A DNA stretch of 64,000 bases from contig NZ_WWCU01000008.1 of assembly GCF_009857595.1 (NCBI RefSeq), positions 1 to 64,000 of the forward strand. The letters run 5' to 3'. This document shows positions 36,816 to 46,042 of this stretch, piece after piece. Origin of the DNA: Pseudoduganella aquatica (GTDB lineage Bacteria > Pseudomonadota > Gammaproteobacteria > Burkholderiales > Burkholderiaceae_D). Below the pieces are notes generated by a model, which searched no databases, was not told where the DNA came from, and saw only the letters and a list, made by a program, of their open reading frames with translations. Position numbers and translations under genes: made by a program. The stretch's first letter is position 1, and every line of letters begins with the position of its first letter.

Positions 36816-39200
36816 ATGAAACAGCCAGCTATCAGCAAGCCTAAAAGCCTCCGCCTCGAACAAGACAGCGCCCTGAGCGCCATGGCCAAGACCACCCTGG
36901 CCGTGAGCATTTCCACCGCCATGCTGATGCCGCTGGCCGCGCATGCGGACAACGGCGCCGACACCGCCGCTGCCGAGAAGGACGAAAAAACCGGCTCCGT
37001 CATCATCCTGGGCAAGCGCCTGGACCCAAATCCGAACGCCGAACAAGGCGCCGCTTATAAAGCCAAGACCTCGGCCGATAGCCGCCACACCCGCCCTATC
37101 GCTGAAACGCCGCAAACCATTTCCGTGGTGACCAAGGCGGCCATCGACGACTCCGGCCTGACCGACCTGAAACAAATCCTGGGCGCGCAGCCCGGCGTGA
37201 CCCTGGGCACCGGCGAAAACGGCAACGCCTTCGGCGACCGCTACATCATTCGTGGCCAGGAAGCCCGCAGCGACGTCTTCGTCGACGGCCTGCGCGACCC
37301 CGGCATGAGCACCCGCGAAAGCTTCGCCATCGAGCAGCTGGAAATCTCCAAAGGCCCGAACTCGAGCTTTGCCGGCCGCGGCACCGCCGGCGGCGCCATC
37401 AACGCCATCACCAAGCAAGCCACGCTGGACCACGACTTCACCCGCGTTTCCGCCGCCGTCGGCAGCGACAGCCACCACCGCGTGTCGACCGACATCAACA
37501 AGGGCTTCGGCGAAAACTTCGCCCTGCGCGCCAACCTGCTGGACGCCAAGGAAGACGTGCCTGACCGCTCGCCGTCGAGCCGCCAGCGCCAGGGCGTGGC
37601 CATTTCCGGTCTGTACGAAGCGAGCAAGGACCTGTCCGTCACGCTGGACTACTACGGCCTGCGCACGCACGACAAGATGCCGGACCTGGGCACCTACCTG
37701 AGCGGCACCGTGCCCAACCGCGTGGCCGTGACCAACATCCCCGTGTACGCCCAGCAGAGCGACTTCCTGAAGTCCGACGTCGACACCGGCACCGCCCGCA
37801 TCAACTGGACCATCCAGCCCGGCCTGAAGCTGACCAGCCTGACCCGCTACGGCAAGTCCAGCAACGCCTACGTCACCACCGGCGCCTCCGGCGGTACCCG
37901 CTACGACGGCGCCACCGGCAAGGCCTACACCACCTCCTACATCGACAGCGGCCACACCGGCTGGCAAGACATCGACTACTTCGCGCACCAGAGCAATCTG
38001 CGCTGGGACAAGCAGCTGGGCGGCCTGAAGCATGAATTCATCTTCGGCCTGGAATACACCGACCATCAGGTCGTGTCGGGCAACTACAACCTGAACAACA
38101 GCGGCTTCAACTGCCGCAGCGCCACCGGCAACGCCACCAGCCCCTTCATCGGCCCCAACAACGCCCTGTGCTTCACCAACAGCGCCGGCGTGCCGGTGGC
38201 CAACCTGAGCACACTGGCCGTGCGCAACGTCCAGCGCCTGAGCTGGAACCAGGACTGGCGCGTGAAGACCACCTCGCTCAGCGTTATGGACACCGTGGAC
38301 CTGAGCGACAAGTTCACCGCCTTCGGCGGCCTGCGCGCCGACTACTTCGACCTGTCGCTGGTACGCCGCAACAACACCACCGACGTCATCACCGGCAGCT
38401 ACGGCTATAACGACACCCTGGTCAACGGCCACTTCGGCCTGAGCTACAAAGTGGCCAAGGACGCCATCGTCTACGCCAGCGCCGCCACCGCGCAGGACAT
38501 CAACGGCGGCGAGGCCGACGCCGGCACCGCCAGCGGCTACGGCGGCGCCGTGCTGTACAACAACCAGATCGCCGGCGCCAAGCCAGAGACCTCGACCAAT
38601 CTGGAACTGGGCACCAAGTGGGACCTATTCGACCACAAGCTGCTGGCTACCGCCGCACTGTTCCAGACCACCAAGAAGGACGTGATGGAAGGCGCCAACT
38701 ACGACACCATCGGCACCTTCAACACCGGCAAGAACCGCGTGCGCGGCATTGAATTCGGCCTGGTGGGCAACTTCACCGAAAACCTGTCCGGCCAGCTGGG
38801 CGGCGCTTTCATGAACTCGAAAGTACTGGCCTCGGCCACCGCCAGCAACCTGAACAACCCGCTGAGCAACTTCGCCAAGCAGACCTACTCGGCCCAGCTG
38901 AAGTACCAGGCCACCGACGCCTTCTCCTTTGGCGGCACGGCGCGCCATGAGAGCGACCGCTGCGGCGGCCAGCCCGACACCGGCGCGGCCGTCACCGGCG
39001 GCGTGTGCCAGCAGCCGGTGCCTGCCTTCACCGTGTACGACGCCTTCGCCAGCTACCGCTTCAGCCGCCGCTTCGACCTGCGCCTGAACGTGCTCAACCT
39101 GAGCAACAAGGACTACTACACCGCCGTCTACCGCGCCGGCTTCTTCATGTACAAGGGCGATGCGCGCGCCGTGCGCCTGACCCTGAACTACGAGCTGTAA
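36816..39200 (+). CDS. TonB-dependent siderophore receptor (catecholate/Fiu-like)
   Basis: A 794-residue outer-membrane receptor. It has an N-terminal leader with hydrophobic core near residues 24-44 and likely cleavage after AHA, a TonB-box region, and a plug domain (ETPQTISVVTKAAIDDSGLT; YIIRGQEARSDVFVDGLRD; GPNSSFAGRGTAGGAINAIT), then a beta barrel ending with LNYEL and an aromatic-rich last strand. The plug pattern belongs to the TonB-siderophor family of ferric-catecholate receptors such as Fiu and PiuA. A PiuC gene downstream supports this. Energy comes from TonB-ExbBD encoded elsewhere. The ATG has GGGA six bases upstream; candidate Fur control lies upstream. Confidence 0.92.
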   Translation: MKQPAISKPKSLRLEQDSALSAMAKTTLAVSISTAMLMPLAAHADNGADTAAAEKDEKTGSVIILGKRLDPNPNAEQGAAYKAKTSADSRHTRPIAETPQTISVVTKAAIDDSGLTDLKQILGAQPGVTLGTGENGNAFGDRYIIRGQEARSDVFVDGLRDPGMSTRESFAIEQLEISKGPNSSFAGRGTAGGAINAITKQATLDHDFTRVSAAVGSDSHHRVSTDINKGFGENFALRANLLDAKEDVPDRSPSSRQRQGVAISGLYEASKDLSVTLDYYGLRTHDKMPDLGTYLSGTVPNRVAVTNIPVYAQQSDFLKSDVDTGTARINWTIQPGLKLTSLTRYGKSSNAYVTTGASGGTRYDGATGKAYTTSYIDSGHTGWQDIDYFAHQSNLRWDKQLGGLKHEFIFGLEYTDHQVVSGNYNLNNSGFNCRSATGNATSPFIGPNNALCFTNSAGVPVANLSTLAVRNVQRLSWNQDWRVKTTSLSVMDTVDLSDKFTAFGGLRADYFDLSLVRRNNTTDVITGSYGYNDTLVNGHFGLSYKVAKDAIVYASAATAQDINGGEADAGTASGYGGAVLYNNQIAGAKPETSTNLELGTKWDLFDHKLLATAALFQTTKKDVMEGANYDTIGTFNTGKNRVRGIEFGLVGNFTENLSGQLGGAFMNSKVLASATASNLNNPLSNFAKQTYSAQLKYQATDAFSFGGTARHESDRCGGQPDTGAAVTGGVCQQPVPAFTVYDAFASYRFSRRFDLRLNVLNLSNKDYYTAVYRAGFFMYKGDARAVRLTLNYEL

Positions 39201-39208
39201 TCCCTCGT

Positions 39209-39238
39209 GTAGGGCGGGTTAGCGTAGCGTAACCCGCC
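39209..39238. repeat. REP-like palindrome, copy 2a
   Basis: GTAGGGCGGGTTA-GCGTAGCG-TAACCCGCC starts 8 bases after the TonB receptor stop. It is paired with an inverted copy at 39263-39292. Confidence 0.85.
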
Positions 39239-39262
39239 ATAGCCGTCGAAATGCATGCGAAC

Positions 39263-39292
39263 GGCGGGTTACACTACGCTAACCCGCCCTAC
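39263..39292. repeat. REP-like palindrome, copy 2b (inverted)
   Basis: GGCGGGTTA-CACTACGC-TAACCCGCCCTAC is the reverse orientation of copy 2a, 24 bases away, forming a head-to-head pair between the receptor and the FMN oxidase gene. Confidence 0.85.
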
Positions 39293-39324
39293 AGCGCATA
39301 CCACTTCCCGGCATTTCTTCATTC

Positions 39325-40425
39325 ATGAGCCACTCCATTCCTCCCGACATACGCTGCGCGCAGGACTACGAAGCGCTGGCGCCGCGCCACCTGGCCGCGC
39401 CCACCTTCGCCTATGTGGCCGGCGGCAGCGGGCACGACCTCACCGTGGCGGCCAACCGGGCCGCGTTCGGGCAATGGCATATCGTGCCGCGCCTGCTGCG
39501 CGACGTCGGCACGGGCAACACCCGCATCACACTGGCCGGCGAGGACTACGCCCATCCACTGTTCCTGGCGCCGGTGGCCTTCCACAAGCTGGTGCACGGC
39601 GCGGGCGAAATCGACACGGCGCGCGCCGCCCACGCGGTGGACGCCTGCATGATCACCAGCACGCTGGCCTCCTGCACGCTGGAAGACGTGGCGCGCGCGG
39701 GCGGGCCGCAGCGCTGGTTCCAGCTCTACTTCCAGCCGCAGCGCGAAGCCACGCTGGACCTGCTGCGACGCGCCGAGGCCGCCGGCTACGGCGCCATCGT
39801 GGTGACGCTGGACGCACCCATCCAGGTAGCCAGCCGGGGCGCCCTGGCGCTGGACTTCCGGCTGCCGCCGGAGTGCGTGGCGGCCAGCCTGGCGCCCTAC
39901 CCCGCCGCCGCCCCGGCCCAGCTGGCGGACGGCGAGAGCCGCATCTTCCAGGGCGTGATGCGCAGCGCCCCCACCTGGGACGACCTGGCTTGGCTGCTGG
40001 CGCAGGCCCGCGTGCCGGTGTGGGTGAAAGGCGTGCTGCACCCGGACGACGCCACCGCCCTGCGCAGCGCGGGCGTGGCCGGCATCGTGGTGTCCAACCA
40101 CGGCGGCCGCAGCCTGGACGGCGCGCCTGCCAGCCTGGACGCCCTGCCCGCCATCCGCGCCGCGCTGGGACCGGATTTTCCGCTGCTGTTCGACGGTGGC
40201 ATCCGTTCCGGCGCGGACATCTTCAAGGCGCTGGCCCTGGGCGCCAGCGCCGCCGCCGTGGGCCGCCTGCAGCTGTACGCGCTGAGCGTGGCCGGCGCGC
40301 TGGGCGTGGCCCATATGATGAAACTGCTGCTGGAGGAACTGGAAGTGTGCATGGCCCTGGCGGGCTGCGCCACGGTGGACCAGATCACCGCCAGCGCCCT
40401 GCAAGCGAAAAGGACGCCATGCTGA
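39325..40425 (+). CDS. FMN-dependent alpha-hydroxy acid oxidase/dehydrogenase
   Basis: A 366-residue TIM-barrel flavoprotein of the glycolate oxidase/lactate dehydrogenase family. Catalytic His259 and the FMN-phosphate loop are clear ([37 protein letters not shown]), and the N-terminal [13 protein letters not shown] and [10 protein letters not shown] regions fit. It oxidises a 2-hydroxy acid to the 2-oxo acid. No membrane anchor is seen. It overlaps piuC by 7 bases, so it is an integral part of the iron operon. Its substrate might be a siderophore-linked hydroxycarboxylate, lactate or glycolate; this is inference only. Confidence 0.9.
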   Translation: MSHSIPPDIRCAQDYEALAPRHLAAPTFAYVAGGSGHDLTVAANRAAFGQWHIVPRLLRDVGTGNTRITLAGEDYAHPLFLAPVAFHKLVHGAGEIDTARAAHAVDACMITSTLASCTLEDVARAGGPQRWFQLYFQPQREATLDLLRRAEAAGYGAIVVTLDAPIQVASRGALALDFRLPPECVAASLAPYPAAAPAQLADGESRIFQGVMRSAPTWDDLAWLLAQARVPVWVKGVLHPDDATALRSAGVAGIVVSNHGGRSLDGAPASLDALPAIRAALGPDFPLLFDGGIRSGADIFKALALGASAAAVGRLQLYALSVAGALGVAHMMKLLLEELEVCMALAGCATVDQITASALQAKRTPC

Positions 40426-41102
40426 TTACCATAGACAATGTGCTGAGCAAGGACGAAGTGGGCCAGTTCCGGGCCTGGCTGGACCGCGCCGAATGGCAGG
40501 ACGGCGCCGCCACCAGCGGCAGCCAGGCGCGCCGCGTGAAGCACAACCTGCAGCTGGCCGACGGCGTGGAACCGGCCGTCAGCCTGGGCAACCATATCCT
40601 GCGCGCGGTGGCCAGCCATCCGCTGTTCGTGTCGGCAGCGCTGCCGCGCCGCATCTACCCGCCCAAGTTCAACCGCTACCAGGACGGCGGCACCTACGGC
40701 ACCCACGTGGATAGCGCGGTGATGCAGCTGCCCGGCGGCGGACAGGCGCTGCGCAGCGACCTGTCGGCCACGCTGTTCCTGGCCGAGCCGGACGAATATG
40801 AAGGCGGCGAATTGGAAATCGAGGGCGAGTTCGGCGTGCAGGCGGTCAAGCTGGCGGCGGGCAGCCTGGTGCTGTACCCGTCGTCCAGCCTGCACCGCGT
40901 GGCGCCGGTGACGGCCGGCGCGCGCCTGGCCTCCTTCTTCTGGATCGAAAGCCTGGTGGCGGACGACGGCGAGCGCAGCATGCTGTTCGACCTCGACCAG
41001 TCCATCCAGCGCCTGACACCGGCGCTGGAGCAGCATCAGCGGGAACTGGTCAAGCTGACCGGGATCTACCATAATCTCTTACGGCGCTGGGCCACCACCT
41101 GA
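40419..41102 (+). CDS. piuC: PKHD-type Fe(II)/2-oxoglutarate hydroxylase PiuC
   Basis: A 227-residue dioxygenase. The facial triad is H96 and D98 in [10 protein letters not shown] plus H159 in [10 protein letters not shown], with R169 for 2-oxoglutarate. The N-terminal KHNLQLAD and middle [17 protein letters not shown] match the PiuC/YbiX family. Genes of this family sit next to Fiu/PiuA-type catecholate receptors and are induced by iron starvation; the substrate is unknown. The start ATG at 40419 lies inside the end of the oxidase gene after AAAAGGA, giving translational coupling. Confidence 0.95.
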   Translation: MLITIDNVLSKDEVGQFRAWLDRAEWQDGAATSGSQARRVKHNLQLADGVEPAVSLGNHILRAVASHPLFVSAALPRRIYPPKFNRYQDGGTYGTHVDSAVMQLPGGGQALRSDLSATLFLAEPDEYEGGELEIEGEFGVQAVKLAAGSLVLYPSSSLHRVAPVTAGARLASFFWIESLVADDGERSMLFDLDQSIQRLTPALEQHQRELVKLTGIYHNLLRRWATT

Positions 41103-41136
41103 AGCAGCGCCATACATAACATTCCAAGGACAAGCC

Positions 41137-41400
41137 ATGAAATCGAAAATCATCCTGCCGCTGCTGCTCGCACTGGCCACCAGCGGCGCCTGGGCGCACG
41201 GCGACGTGAAATGCACCAAGGCTCCGAAAACCGAGTGGAAATCGCACGAGGAACTGGAGCAGAAACTGACCAAGGAAGGCTGGCAGATCCGCCGCATGGA
41301 AGCCACCACTTCCTGCTACGAGGTGTACGCCAAAGACCCCAAGGGCAAGCGTGTGGAAGCCTTTTTCGACCCTGTGACTTTCGCCCGCGTTGAAGAATAA
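41137..41400 (+). CDS. Secreted PepSY-domain protein
   Basis: An 87-residue protein with a signal peptide (residues 1-20, cleavage after GAWA) and one PepSY-like domain. The core reads EELEQKLTKEGWQIRRMEATTSCYEVYAKDPKGKRVEAFFDPVT, with two cysteines that may form a disulfide. Small PepSY proteins often accompany cytochrome b561 genes, as here: the next frame overlaps its end. A shared redox or iron-reduction role in the periplasm is plausible. AAGGA precedes the ATG. Confidence 0.85.
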   Translation: MKSKIILPLLLALATSGAWAHGDVKCTKAPKTEWKSHEELEQKLTKEGWQIRRMEATTSCYEVYAKDPKGKRVEAFFDPVTFARVEE

Positions 41401-41935
41401 GCTGAAAATCTGGGACCTGCCGGTGCGCCTGCTGCACTGGCTGCTGGTATCGAGCATCGCCGCCGCCTGGTACACCAGCGAGGACATCGGCCCGCTGCAC
41501 GAGTACTGCGGCTACGCGGCCGCGTCTGCCGTCGCGGCGCGCTTGCTGTGGAGTTTTGCCGGCAGCAGCTATGCGCGCTTTCCGCAGTTCGTGCTGGGCG
41601 CGGGGCCGACCATGGCCTATCTGCGCCAGGTGCTGGCCGGCACGGCGCCGCGCTACCTGGGCCACAATCCGCTGGGCGGATGGATGGTGGTGGCGCTGCT
41701 GTCCTGCGTGGGCCTGGTGGCGTTCACCGGCTGGCTCACCACCACCGAGCTGCTGTGGGGCTACGCCTGGCCGGTGCGCATCCATGAAAGCCTGGCCTGG
41801 CTGCTGGTGGCGCTGATCGCTGCCCATGTGGGCGGTGTCATCTTCACCAGCTGGCAGCACCGCGAGAACCTGGTTGCCGCCATGTTCAGCGGTAATAAGT
41901 CCCCCGAAGAGTCCCCCGAAACGCCCGCCGACTAG
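41390..41935 (+). CDS. Cytochrome b561-family membrane protein
   Basis: A 181-residue di-heme inner-membrane protein with four transmembrane helices. Heme ligand candidates are H16 (RLLHWLLV), H37 (GPLHEYCGY), H132 (RIHESLAWLL) and H146 (LIAAHVGGV). The start is a TTG at 41390, overlapping the PepSY stop by 11 bases; no ATG is available in frame at a sensible place, so coupling is likely. In an iron operon it may reduce ferric iron or pass electrons across the membrane. Its stop shares bases with the convergent Sel1 gene's stop (CTAG). Confidence 0.88.
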   Translation: MKNKLKIWDLPVRLLHWLLVSSIAAAWYTSEDIGPLHEYCGYAAASAVAARLLWSFAGSSYARFPQFVLGAGPTMAYLRQVLAGTAPRYLGHNPLGGWMVVALLSCVGLVAFTGWLTTTELLWGYAWPVRIHESLAWLLVALIAAHVGGVIFTSWQHRENLVAAMFSGNKSPEESPETPAD

Positions 41936-42549
41936 CCGCCGCCGGTGCGCGACTGCTTGGGCAGCGGCGTGCCGACTTTCCACGCGGCCGACAGCGCCTG
42001 CCCTTCCTCGATCTGCTCCGGCGTCATCTTCCGCACCACGGCCGCGCGCTGCTCGGCCGCGTTCATGGAGCCGCTGGCGGCCGCCAGGTTCCACAGCATA
42101 TAGGCCAGCACGTTATCCTGCGGCATGCCGCCGATGTGATAGCGGTACATCAGCCCCAGCGTCTGCTGCGCATCCGGGTGGCCCTGCTCGGCGGCCTTGC
42201 GGAACCAGATCACCGCCTGCTTGTGGTCCTGGATCACGGCGTTGCCGGTGTAGTACATGGCGCCCACCACGTATTGCGCGTCCGCCTTGCCCTTCACGGC
42301 CGCCTTGCGGTGCCAGTTCAGCGCCTGCTTGTAGTCCTGCGGCACGCCGCGGCCCATGTAATACATCAAGCCGAGCAGGTGCTCGGCGTCCGTGTTGCCG
42401 TTGCGCGCCAGCGGTTCGATTTCCTTGTACGCCAGGCTGTAGTTCCGGTTGTTGTAGGCCGTGGCCCCTTCCGCGAAGCCGGCCTGCGCGGCGCCTTGGG
42501 CGCCCAGCACCAGACCGATCGCGATCATCGCTAGTAGTAGTTTTTTCAT
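41932..42549 (-). CDS. Sel1/TPR-repeat periplasmic protein
   Basis: A 205-residue exported protein with a signal peptide (residues 1-24, cleavage near AQAG) and at least three Sel1-like repeats: AEHLLGLMYYMGRGVPQDYK, AQYVVGAMYYTGNAVIQDHK and AQQTLGLMYRYHIGGMPQDN. A short C-terminal helix follows. In pseudomonads a Sel1-type gene follows piuA-piuC, so its place next to this cassette, though on the other strand, fits. The ATG at 42549 is chosen over a TTG three codons upstream. It probably mediates protein-protein contact in the periplasm. Confidence 0.87.
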   Translation of the reverse strand: MKKLLLAMIAIGLVLGAQGAAQAGFAEGATAYNNRNYSLAYKEIEPLARNGNTDAEHLLGLMYYMGRGVPQDYKQALNWHRKAAVKGKADAQYVVGAMYYTGNAVIQDHKQAVIWFRKAAEQGHPDAQQTLGLMYRYHIGGMPQDNVLAYMLWNLAAASGSMNAAEQRAAVVRKMTPEQIEEGQALSAAWKVGTPLPKQSRTGGG

Positions 42550-42616
42550 GTTGCTCAAGAAATGGGTACTTGTATCCGTACTTGTGTTTTATTGCCGCGC
42601 CAGCGCGCGGCACCAT

Positions 42617-43393
42617 TTACTTCCAGCTGACTTTGCCCAGGCCGTCCACGCTGACATTGCGGCTGGCCGGCTTGCCATAGACTGTGACCGAGCCCAGACC
42701 GGAGAGGTTCAACGTGGCGTTGTCGCGCGCGGTGACGGTGGCGTTGCCCAGGCCGCTCAGCTCCAGGTTCACGCTGTCGGCCTGGAACTGCTGCGCGTTC
42801 AGGCCGCCCAGGCCGCCCAGCGTGGCCTTCAGCATCTTGCTGCGCCCGCCGATGGTGACGTAGCCGGCGCCCTGCAGGTCCAGTTCCACGCTGTCGTTCT
42901 CGCTGGCCCACACGTGCATGCTGCCCACGCCGCCCAGGTTGACGCGCATCGTTCGGTAGTCACACACCACCTTCATGCTGCCGGCGCCCTCCAGCGTCAG
43001 CTCGATGTCGTCGCCGCTGAAACCCGTCACTTCGGTGGTGCCCACGCCGTCCGACACCACCTGGCGCAGATTCGGCAGCACCAGCTCGGCGCGCACCAGG
43101 CTGTGGTTGAACTTGAAGCTGCGCACGTCCGACTCCAGATGCAGCGTGTCGCCCGACTGGGCGCTGGTGATTTTGCCCATGTAGCGCTTGTCGGCGATGA
43201 TGGTGAGCGAAGGCGTGTCGCCTCGTCGCAGTTTCAGGTCCAGCACCCCGTCCAGCTTGACCCGCACCACGCGCGCATCGATGGTGCGGCTCTCGGTGAC
43301 GGTATCGTCGGCGGCGCGGGCGCCCGGCAGCAGCAGGCCGAAAGCGGCCAAAATCAGGCCCAGGCGGAACAGAATACGGGAAGAAATGGTCAT
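42617..43393 (-). CDS. GIN-domain (DUF2807) exported protein
   Basis: A 258-residue protein with a signal peptide (residues 1-27) and a head GIN domain. It is rich in short beta repeats of the type GVGSMHV, GAGYVTI, GLGNATV and GLGSVTVYG, predicting a right-handed beta helix. DUF2807 proteins are putative auto-transporter-like adhesins or cell-envelope proteins without known enzyme activity. The gene stands alone; a 126-base gap separates it from the zinc-ribbon gene upstream. The last residues (VDGLGKVSWK) complete the repeat, so it looks intact. Confidence 0.85.
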   Translation of the reverse strand: MTISSRILFRLGLILAAFGLLLPGARAADDTVTESRTIDARVVRVKLDGVLDLKLRRGDTPSLTIIADKRYMGKITSAQSGDTLHLESDVRSFKFNHSLVRAELVLPNLRQVVSDGVGTTEVTGFSGDDIELTLEGAGSMKVVCDYRTMRVNLGGVGSMHVWASENDSVELDLQGAGYVTIGGRSKMLKATLGGLGGLNAQQFQADSVNLELSGLGNATVTARDNATLNLSGLGSVTVYGKPASRNVSVDGLGKVSWK

Positions 43394-43519
43394 ATCAGGA
43401 ATCCTCGGTAGGCGGGATGGCCGCGCATTATCGGTATTCCAGCACTATACCCAAGCCGATGCCGCCCCGGCCGCTTTTGCGACGAACTGCAAAAAACGCG
43501 GGGCAGATTACAGTTCAGG

Positions 43520-44575
43520 TCACCCAGTCTGCTGGGGTGCAGCCGGTGCGGAGGTGCCGCAGGCGTGGCAGAAGCGGCTGAAGGCGCTCTTGCGGGTCTG
43601 GCAGTGGCCGCAGTGGTCGAACAGGCCAATGCCGCAGTGCGGGCAGAAGTCGATGGACGGGTCTTTCAGGTCGACCTTGCGCTCGCAGCCGGGGCACACG
43701 CTTTTGGCCAGCCGCGCCAGCGCCACGTCGTATTGCAGCGTTTCGCGGCGTTCGCGGTCCGGCATGGCTTCGGCGGCCTTTTGCCGCTCCAGGTAGCGCT
43801 GCAGCGAGACTATCGCCTGCCGCCCCACCAGCACCGTCAGCGCAATGCCCACGATGTAGCGCACATAGCCGCCGTAGCTGGGCAGATAGGGCACAAGCTC
43901 GACGAAGAAGGCGAATCCGGCAAAGATGATGAAGCCCCACACGAAAGGCCAGTACTTGCCCTTGCGCCGGGTCTTGAACAGCCAGCCTGCCAGCGCCAGC
44001 AGCGGCAGCGTGAGCAGCAGGCGATAGCCGAACACGCGCAGCTCCCTGGCCCGCAGCGCGTCGCCGTAGGGCTCGCGCGCGGCCTCCTCCAGCACCTGCC
44101 ATTGCGCCTGCGCCTTGTCGGTGGCCTGGCTGGCGTCCAGGTAGGCCTGCTCCTGGGCTTCCACCAGCGCCAGCGCCTGGCGTTCCGCGCCGGCCAGCCC
44201 GTCCAGCTCGCGGGTGCGTTTGATCACTTCCGGATCCTGCTCCGAGCGCGCGGTGACGCTGCGGGTGGCCAGCCAGTTGTCAAAGGTCTCGCGCGTGCTG
44301 TGGCTGTTGGCGACCGCCACCTGGTGCTTCTGGCGTGCCTGCAAGAGGGCCGCGTTGGCCTCGGCCTGGCGCTGGCGCTGCTGCGCCAGCGTGGCCTTGA
44401 GCTGCGCGGCGCGCGGCTGCTGCATGAACTGCTCCAGCGTCAGCGTGTCCTCCACGCCGCCCAGGTTGCCGACGATCTTGCCGCCCAGGCCGATCAGGAA
44501 CCACGCAAACGCCAGCGCCACCAGCCACAGCCCGCGCTGGAACCATTTCTCGGACAACCGCAGCGATTTGCTCAT
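43520..44575 (-). CDS. Coiled-coil membrane protein with C-terminal zinc ribbons
   Basis: A 351-residue protein with an N-terminal transmembrane helix (about 15-35), a Gln/Ala-rich predicted coiled coil (about 45-170), three further helices (about 183-255) and a cytoplasmic cysteine-rich end. Four CxxC pairs (CPGC, CPHC, CGHC, CHAC near residues 294-342) form two probable zinc ribbons. I know no function for the family. The gene begins 9 bases after the histidine kinase stop, so it is the last member of the operon 48026-43520 and may modify or anchor the sensor system. Confidence 0.75.
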   Translation of the reverse strand: MSKSLRLSEKWFQRGLWLVALAFAWFLIGLGGKIVGNLGGVEDTLTLEQFMQQPRAAQLKATLAQQRQRQAEANAALLQARQKHQVAVANSHSTRETFDNWLATRSVTARSEQDPEVIKRTRELDGLAGAERQALALVEAQEQAYLDASQATDKAQAQWQVLEEAAREPYGDALRARELRVFGYRLLLTLPLLALAGWLFKTRRKGKYWPFVWGFIIFAGFAFFVELVPYLPSYGGYVRYIVGIALTVLVGRQAIVSLQRYLERQKAAEAMPDRERRETLQYDVALARLAKSVCPGCERKVDLKDPSIDFCPHCGIGLFDHCGHCQTRKSAFSRFCHACGTSAPAAPQQTG

Positions 44576-44584
44576 GCCTGCCTT

Positions 44585-46042
44585 TCAAAGTGGAACGAAG
44601 GCGCCGCCCGGCAAAACGATGGTGGCGCGGAAGCCGCCGCCGGGGGCGTTGGCCAGCAGCAGTTCGCCGCCGTGCGCCTGAACGATACCACGGGCGATGC
44701 CCAGCCCCAGACCCATGCCGCTGCTGTTCTGGCTGCGCCCGTGTTCCAGCCGCACATACGGTTCGCACAGGCCGGCCAGCGCGGCCTCGGGCACGCCGGG
44801 GCCGTGGTCGCGCACCTCGATTTCAATATTGCCGGCCCGCTCGCGCACCGCCAGCTCCACCTTGTCCCCGTAGTGCAGCGCGTTGTTGAGCAGGTTGCCG
44901 ATGGCGCGCTTGAGCGCCAGCGGCTTGGCCGCCACGCTCAGCCCTGATGCGCTGAACAGCACCGCGTGTCCTGCCAGCTGCGCGTCGCGCACCATGCGGC
45001 CCAGCAGCGCGTCCAGCCGCACCTCGGTGGGGTTCTCGTGGATGTCGCTGTCCTTCACGGTTTGCAGCGCGCCCTTCACCATCATGTCCAGTTCGTCCAG
45101 GTCGTCGTGGAATTCGCTTTGCATGGCCTCGTCGTCCAGCAGTTCGGTGCGCAGCTTGAGCCGCATGATGGGCGTGCGCAGGTCGTGCGAAATGGAGACG
45201 AACAGGCGTTCTCGGTCTTCGATGTAGCGCTGGATGCGCTGGCGCATGGCCTCGAAGGCGCGCGCCGTGTTGACGAACTCGCGGCTGCCCGTCTCCGGCA
45301 GCGCGGGACCGTGCTCGCCCTTGCCGAAGGCGGTAGCCGCTTCGGACAGCGCGGCCAACGGCCGCGTGATCCAGCGCACCACCATGATGGACAGCAGCAG
45401 CACCGCCGCCAGCGACAGCGCCTGCAGCAACAGCCGGTCGCGCGTGAGCGGATTGCCGGTTTCGAGGAAATAGGGATTGGGCATCAGCGTGGCCAGGTAG
45501 AGCCAGTGGCCGGGGTCCATTTCCACCTGGATCAGCAGCACCGGCGCCGGCTTGGTCAGCATGATGTGCTGCACCCAGGTGTCCGGCAGGTCGGCGATGG
45601 TGGCGCCGTTGTCACCCACCGGCAGCTTGTCCGGCCAGGCAAAGGCCAGCCGCACTTCCGAGATATTGGGCAGGTCTTCCTTCAGCGTGGCGCGCACCTG
45701 CTTGAGCGCGGCGTCCGCCAGTTCCTGGCCCGCAATGGCGCGCGCCGGCACCGGCGCCTGGTTGATGTTGACCAGGAAGCGCGTGCCGCCCATCTCGCGG
45801 AACTGCTGGATGATCAGCGGCCGGTAATTGGGCGGCAGGCTGAGAAAGAAACGCACCGCGCTGGAAGCACTGTGCGCCAGGTGCTGCGCGGCGGTGCCGG
45901 TTTCGCTGAGCGCCTCCGCGCGGCGCTGCGCGGCCCAGATGAAGTTGCCCACCAACTGGGTCAGCAGCACGCCGATCACCATCACCAGCGTGAGGCGGCC
46001 TTGCAGGGATTGCGGCAGCAGGCGCGCCAGGAATTTAGGCAT
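44585..46042 (-). CDS. Sensor histidine kinase (EnvZ/GtrS-like)
   Basis: A 485-residue inner-membrane kinase. Two transmembrane helices (about 20-40 and 205-228) enclose a periplasmic domain, followed by HAMP, the H-box FVSISHDLRTPIMRLK, the N-box NLLNNALHYGDK, G1 VRDHGPGVP and G2 GMGLGLGIA. Start at 46042 overlaps the response-regulator stop (46035). Genes for a sugar-binding protein upstream and a sugar ABC transporter nearby suggest a carbohydrate signal, as with GtrS-GltR in pseudomonads, which respond to 2-ketogluconate. The ligand here is inference. Confidence 0.92.
   Translation of the reverse strand: MPKFLARLLPQSLQGRLTLVMVIGVLLTQLVGNFIWAAQRRAEALSETGTAAQHLAHSASSAVRFFLSLPPNYRPLIIQQFREMGGTRFLVNINQAPVPARAIAGQELADAALKQVRATLKEDLPNISEVRLAFAWPDKLPVGDNGATIADLPDTWVQHIMLTKPAPVLLIQVEMDPGHWLYLATLMPNPYFLETGNPLTRDRLLLQALSLAAVLLLSIMVVRWITRPLAALSEAATAFGKGEHGPALPETGSREFVNTARAFEAMRQRIQRYIEDRERLFVSISHDLRTPIMRLKLRTELLDDEAMQSEFHDDLDELDMMVKGALQTVKDSDIHENPTEVRLDALLGRMVRDAQLAGHAVLFSASGLSVAAKPLALKRAIGNLLNNALHYGDKVELAVRERAGNIEIEVRDHGPGVPEAALAGLCEPYVRLEHGRSQNSSGMGLGLGIARGIVQAHGGELLLANAPGGGFRATIVLPGGAFVPL

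Noticed and set aside
39255..40418. Long upstream extension of the piuC frame through the FMN oxidase gene
   Set aside because: Only the part from 40419 matches PiuC; the upstream part is low-complexity and antiparallel to no known family, while the oxidase frame has clear catalytic motifs.
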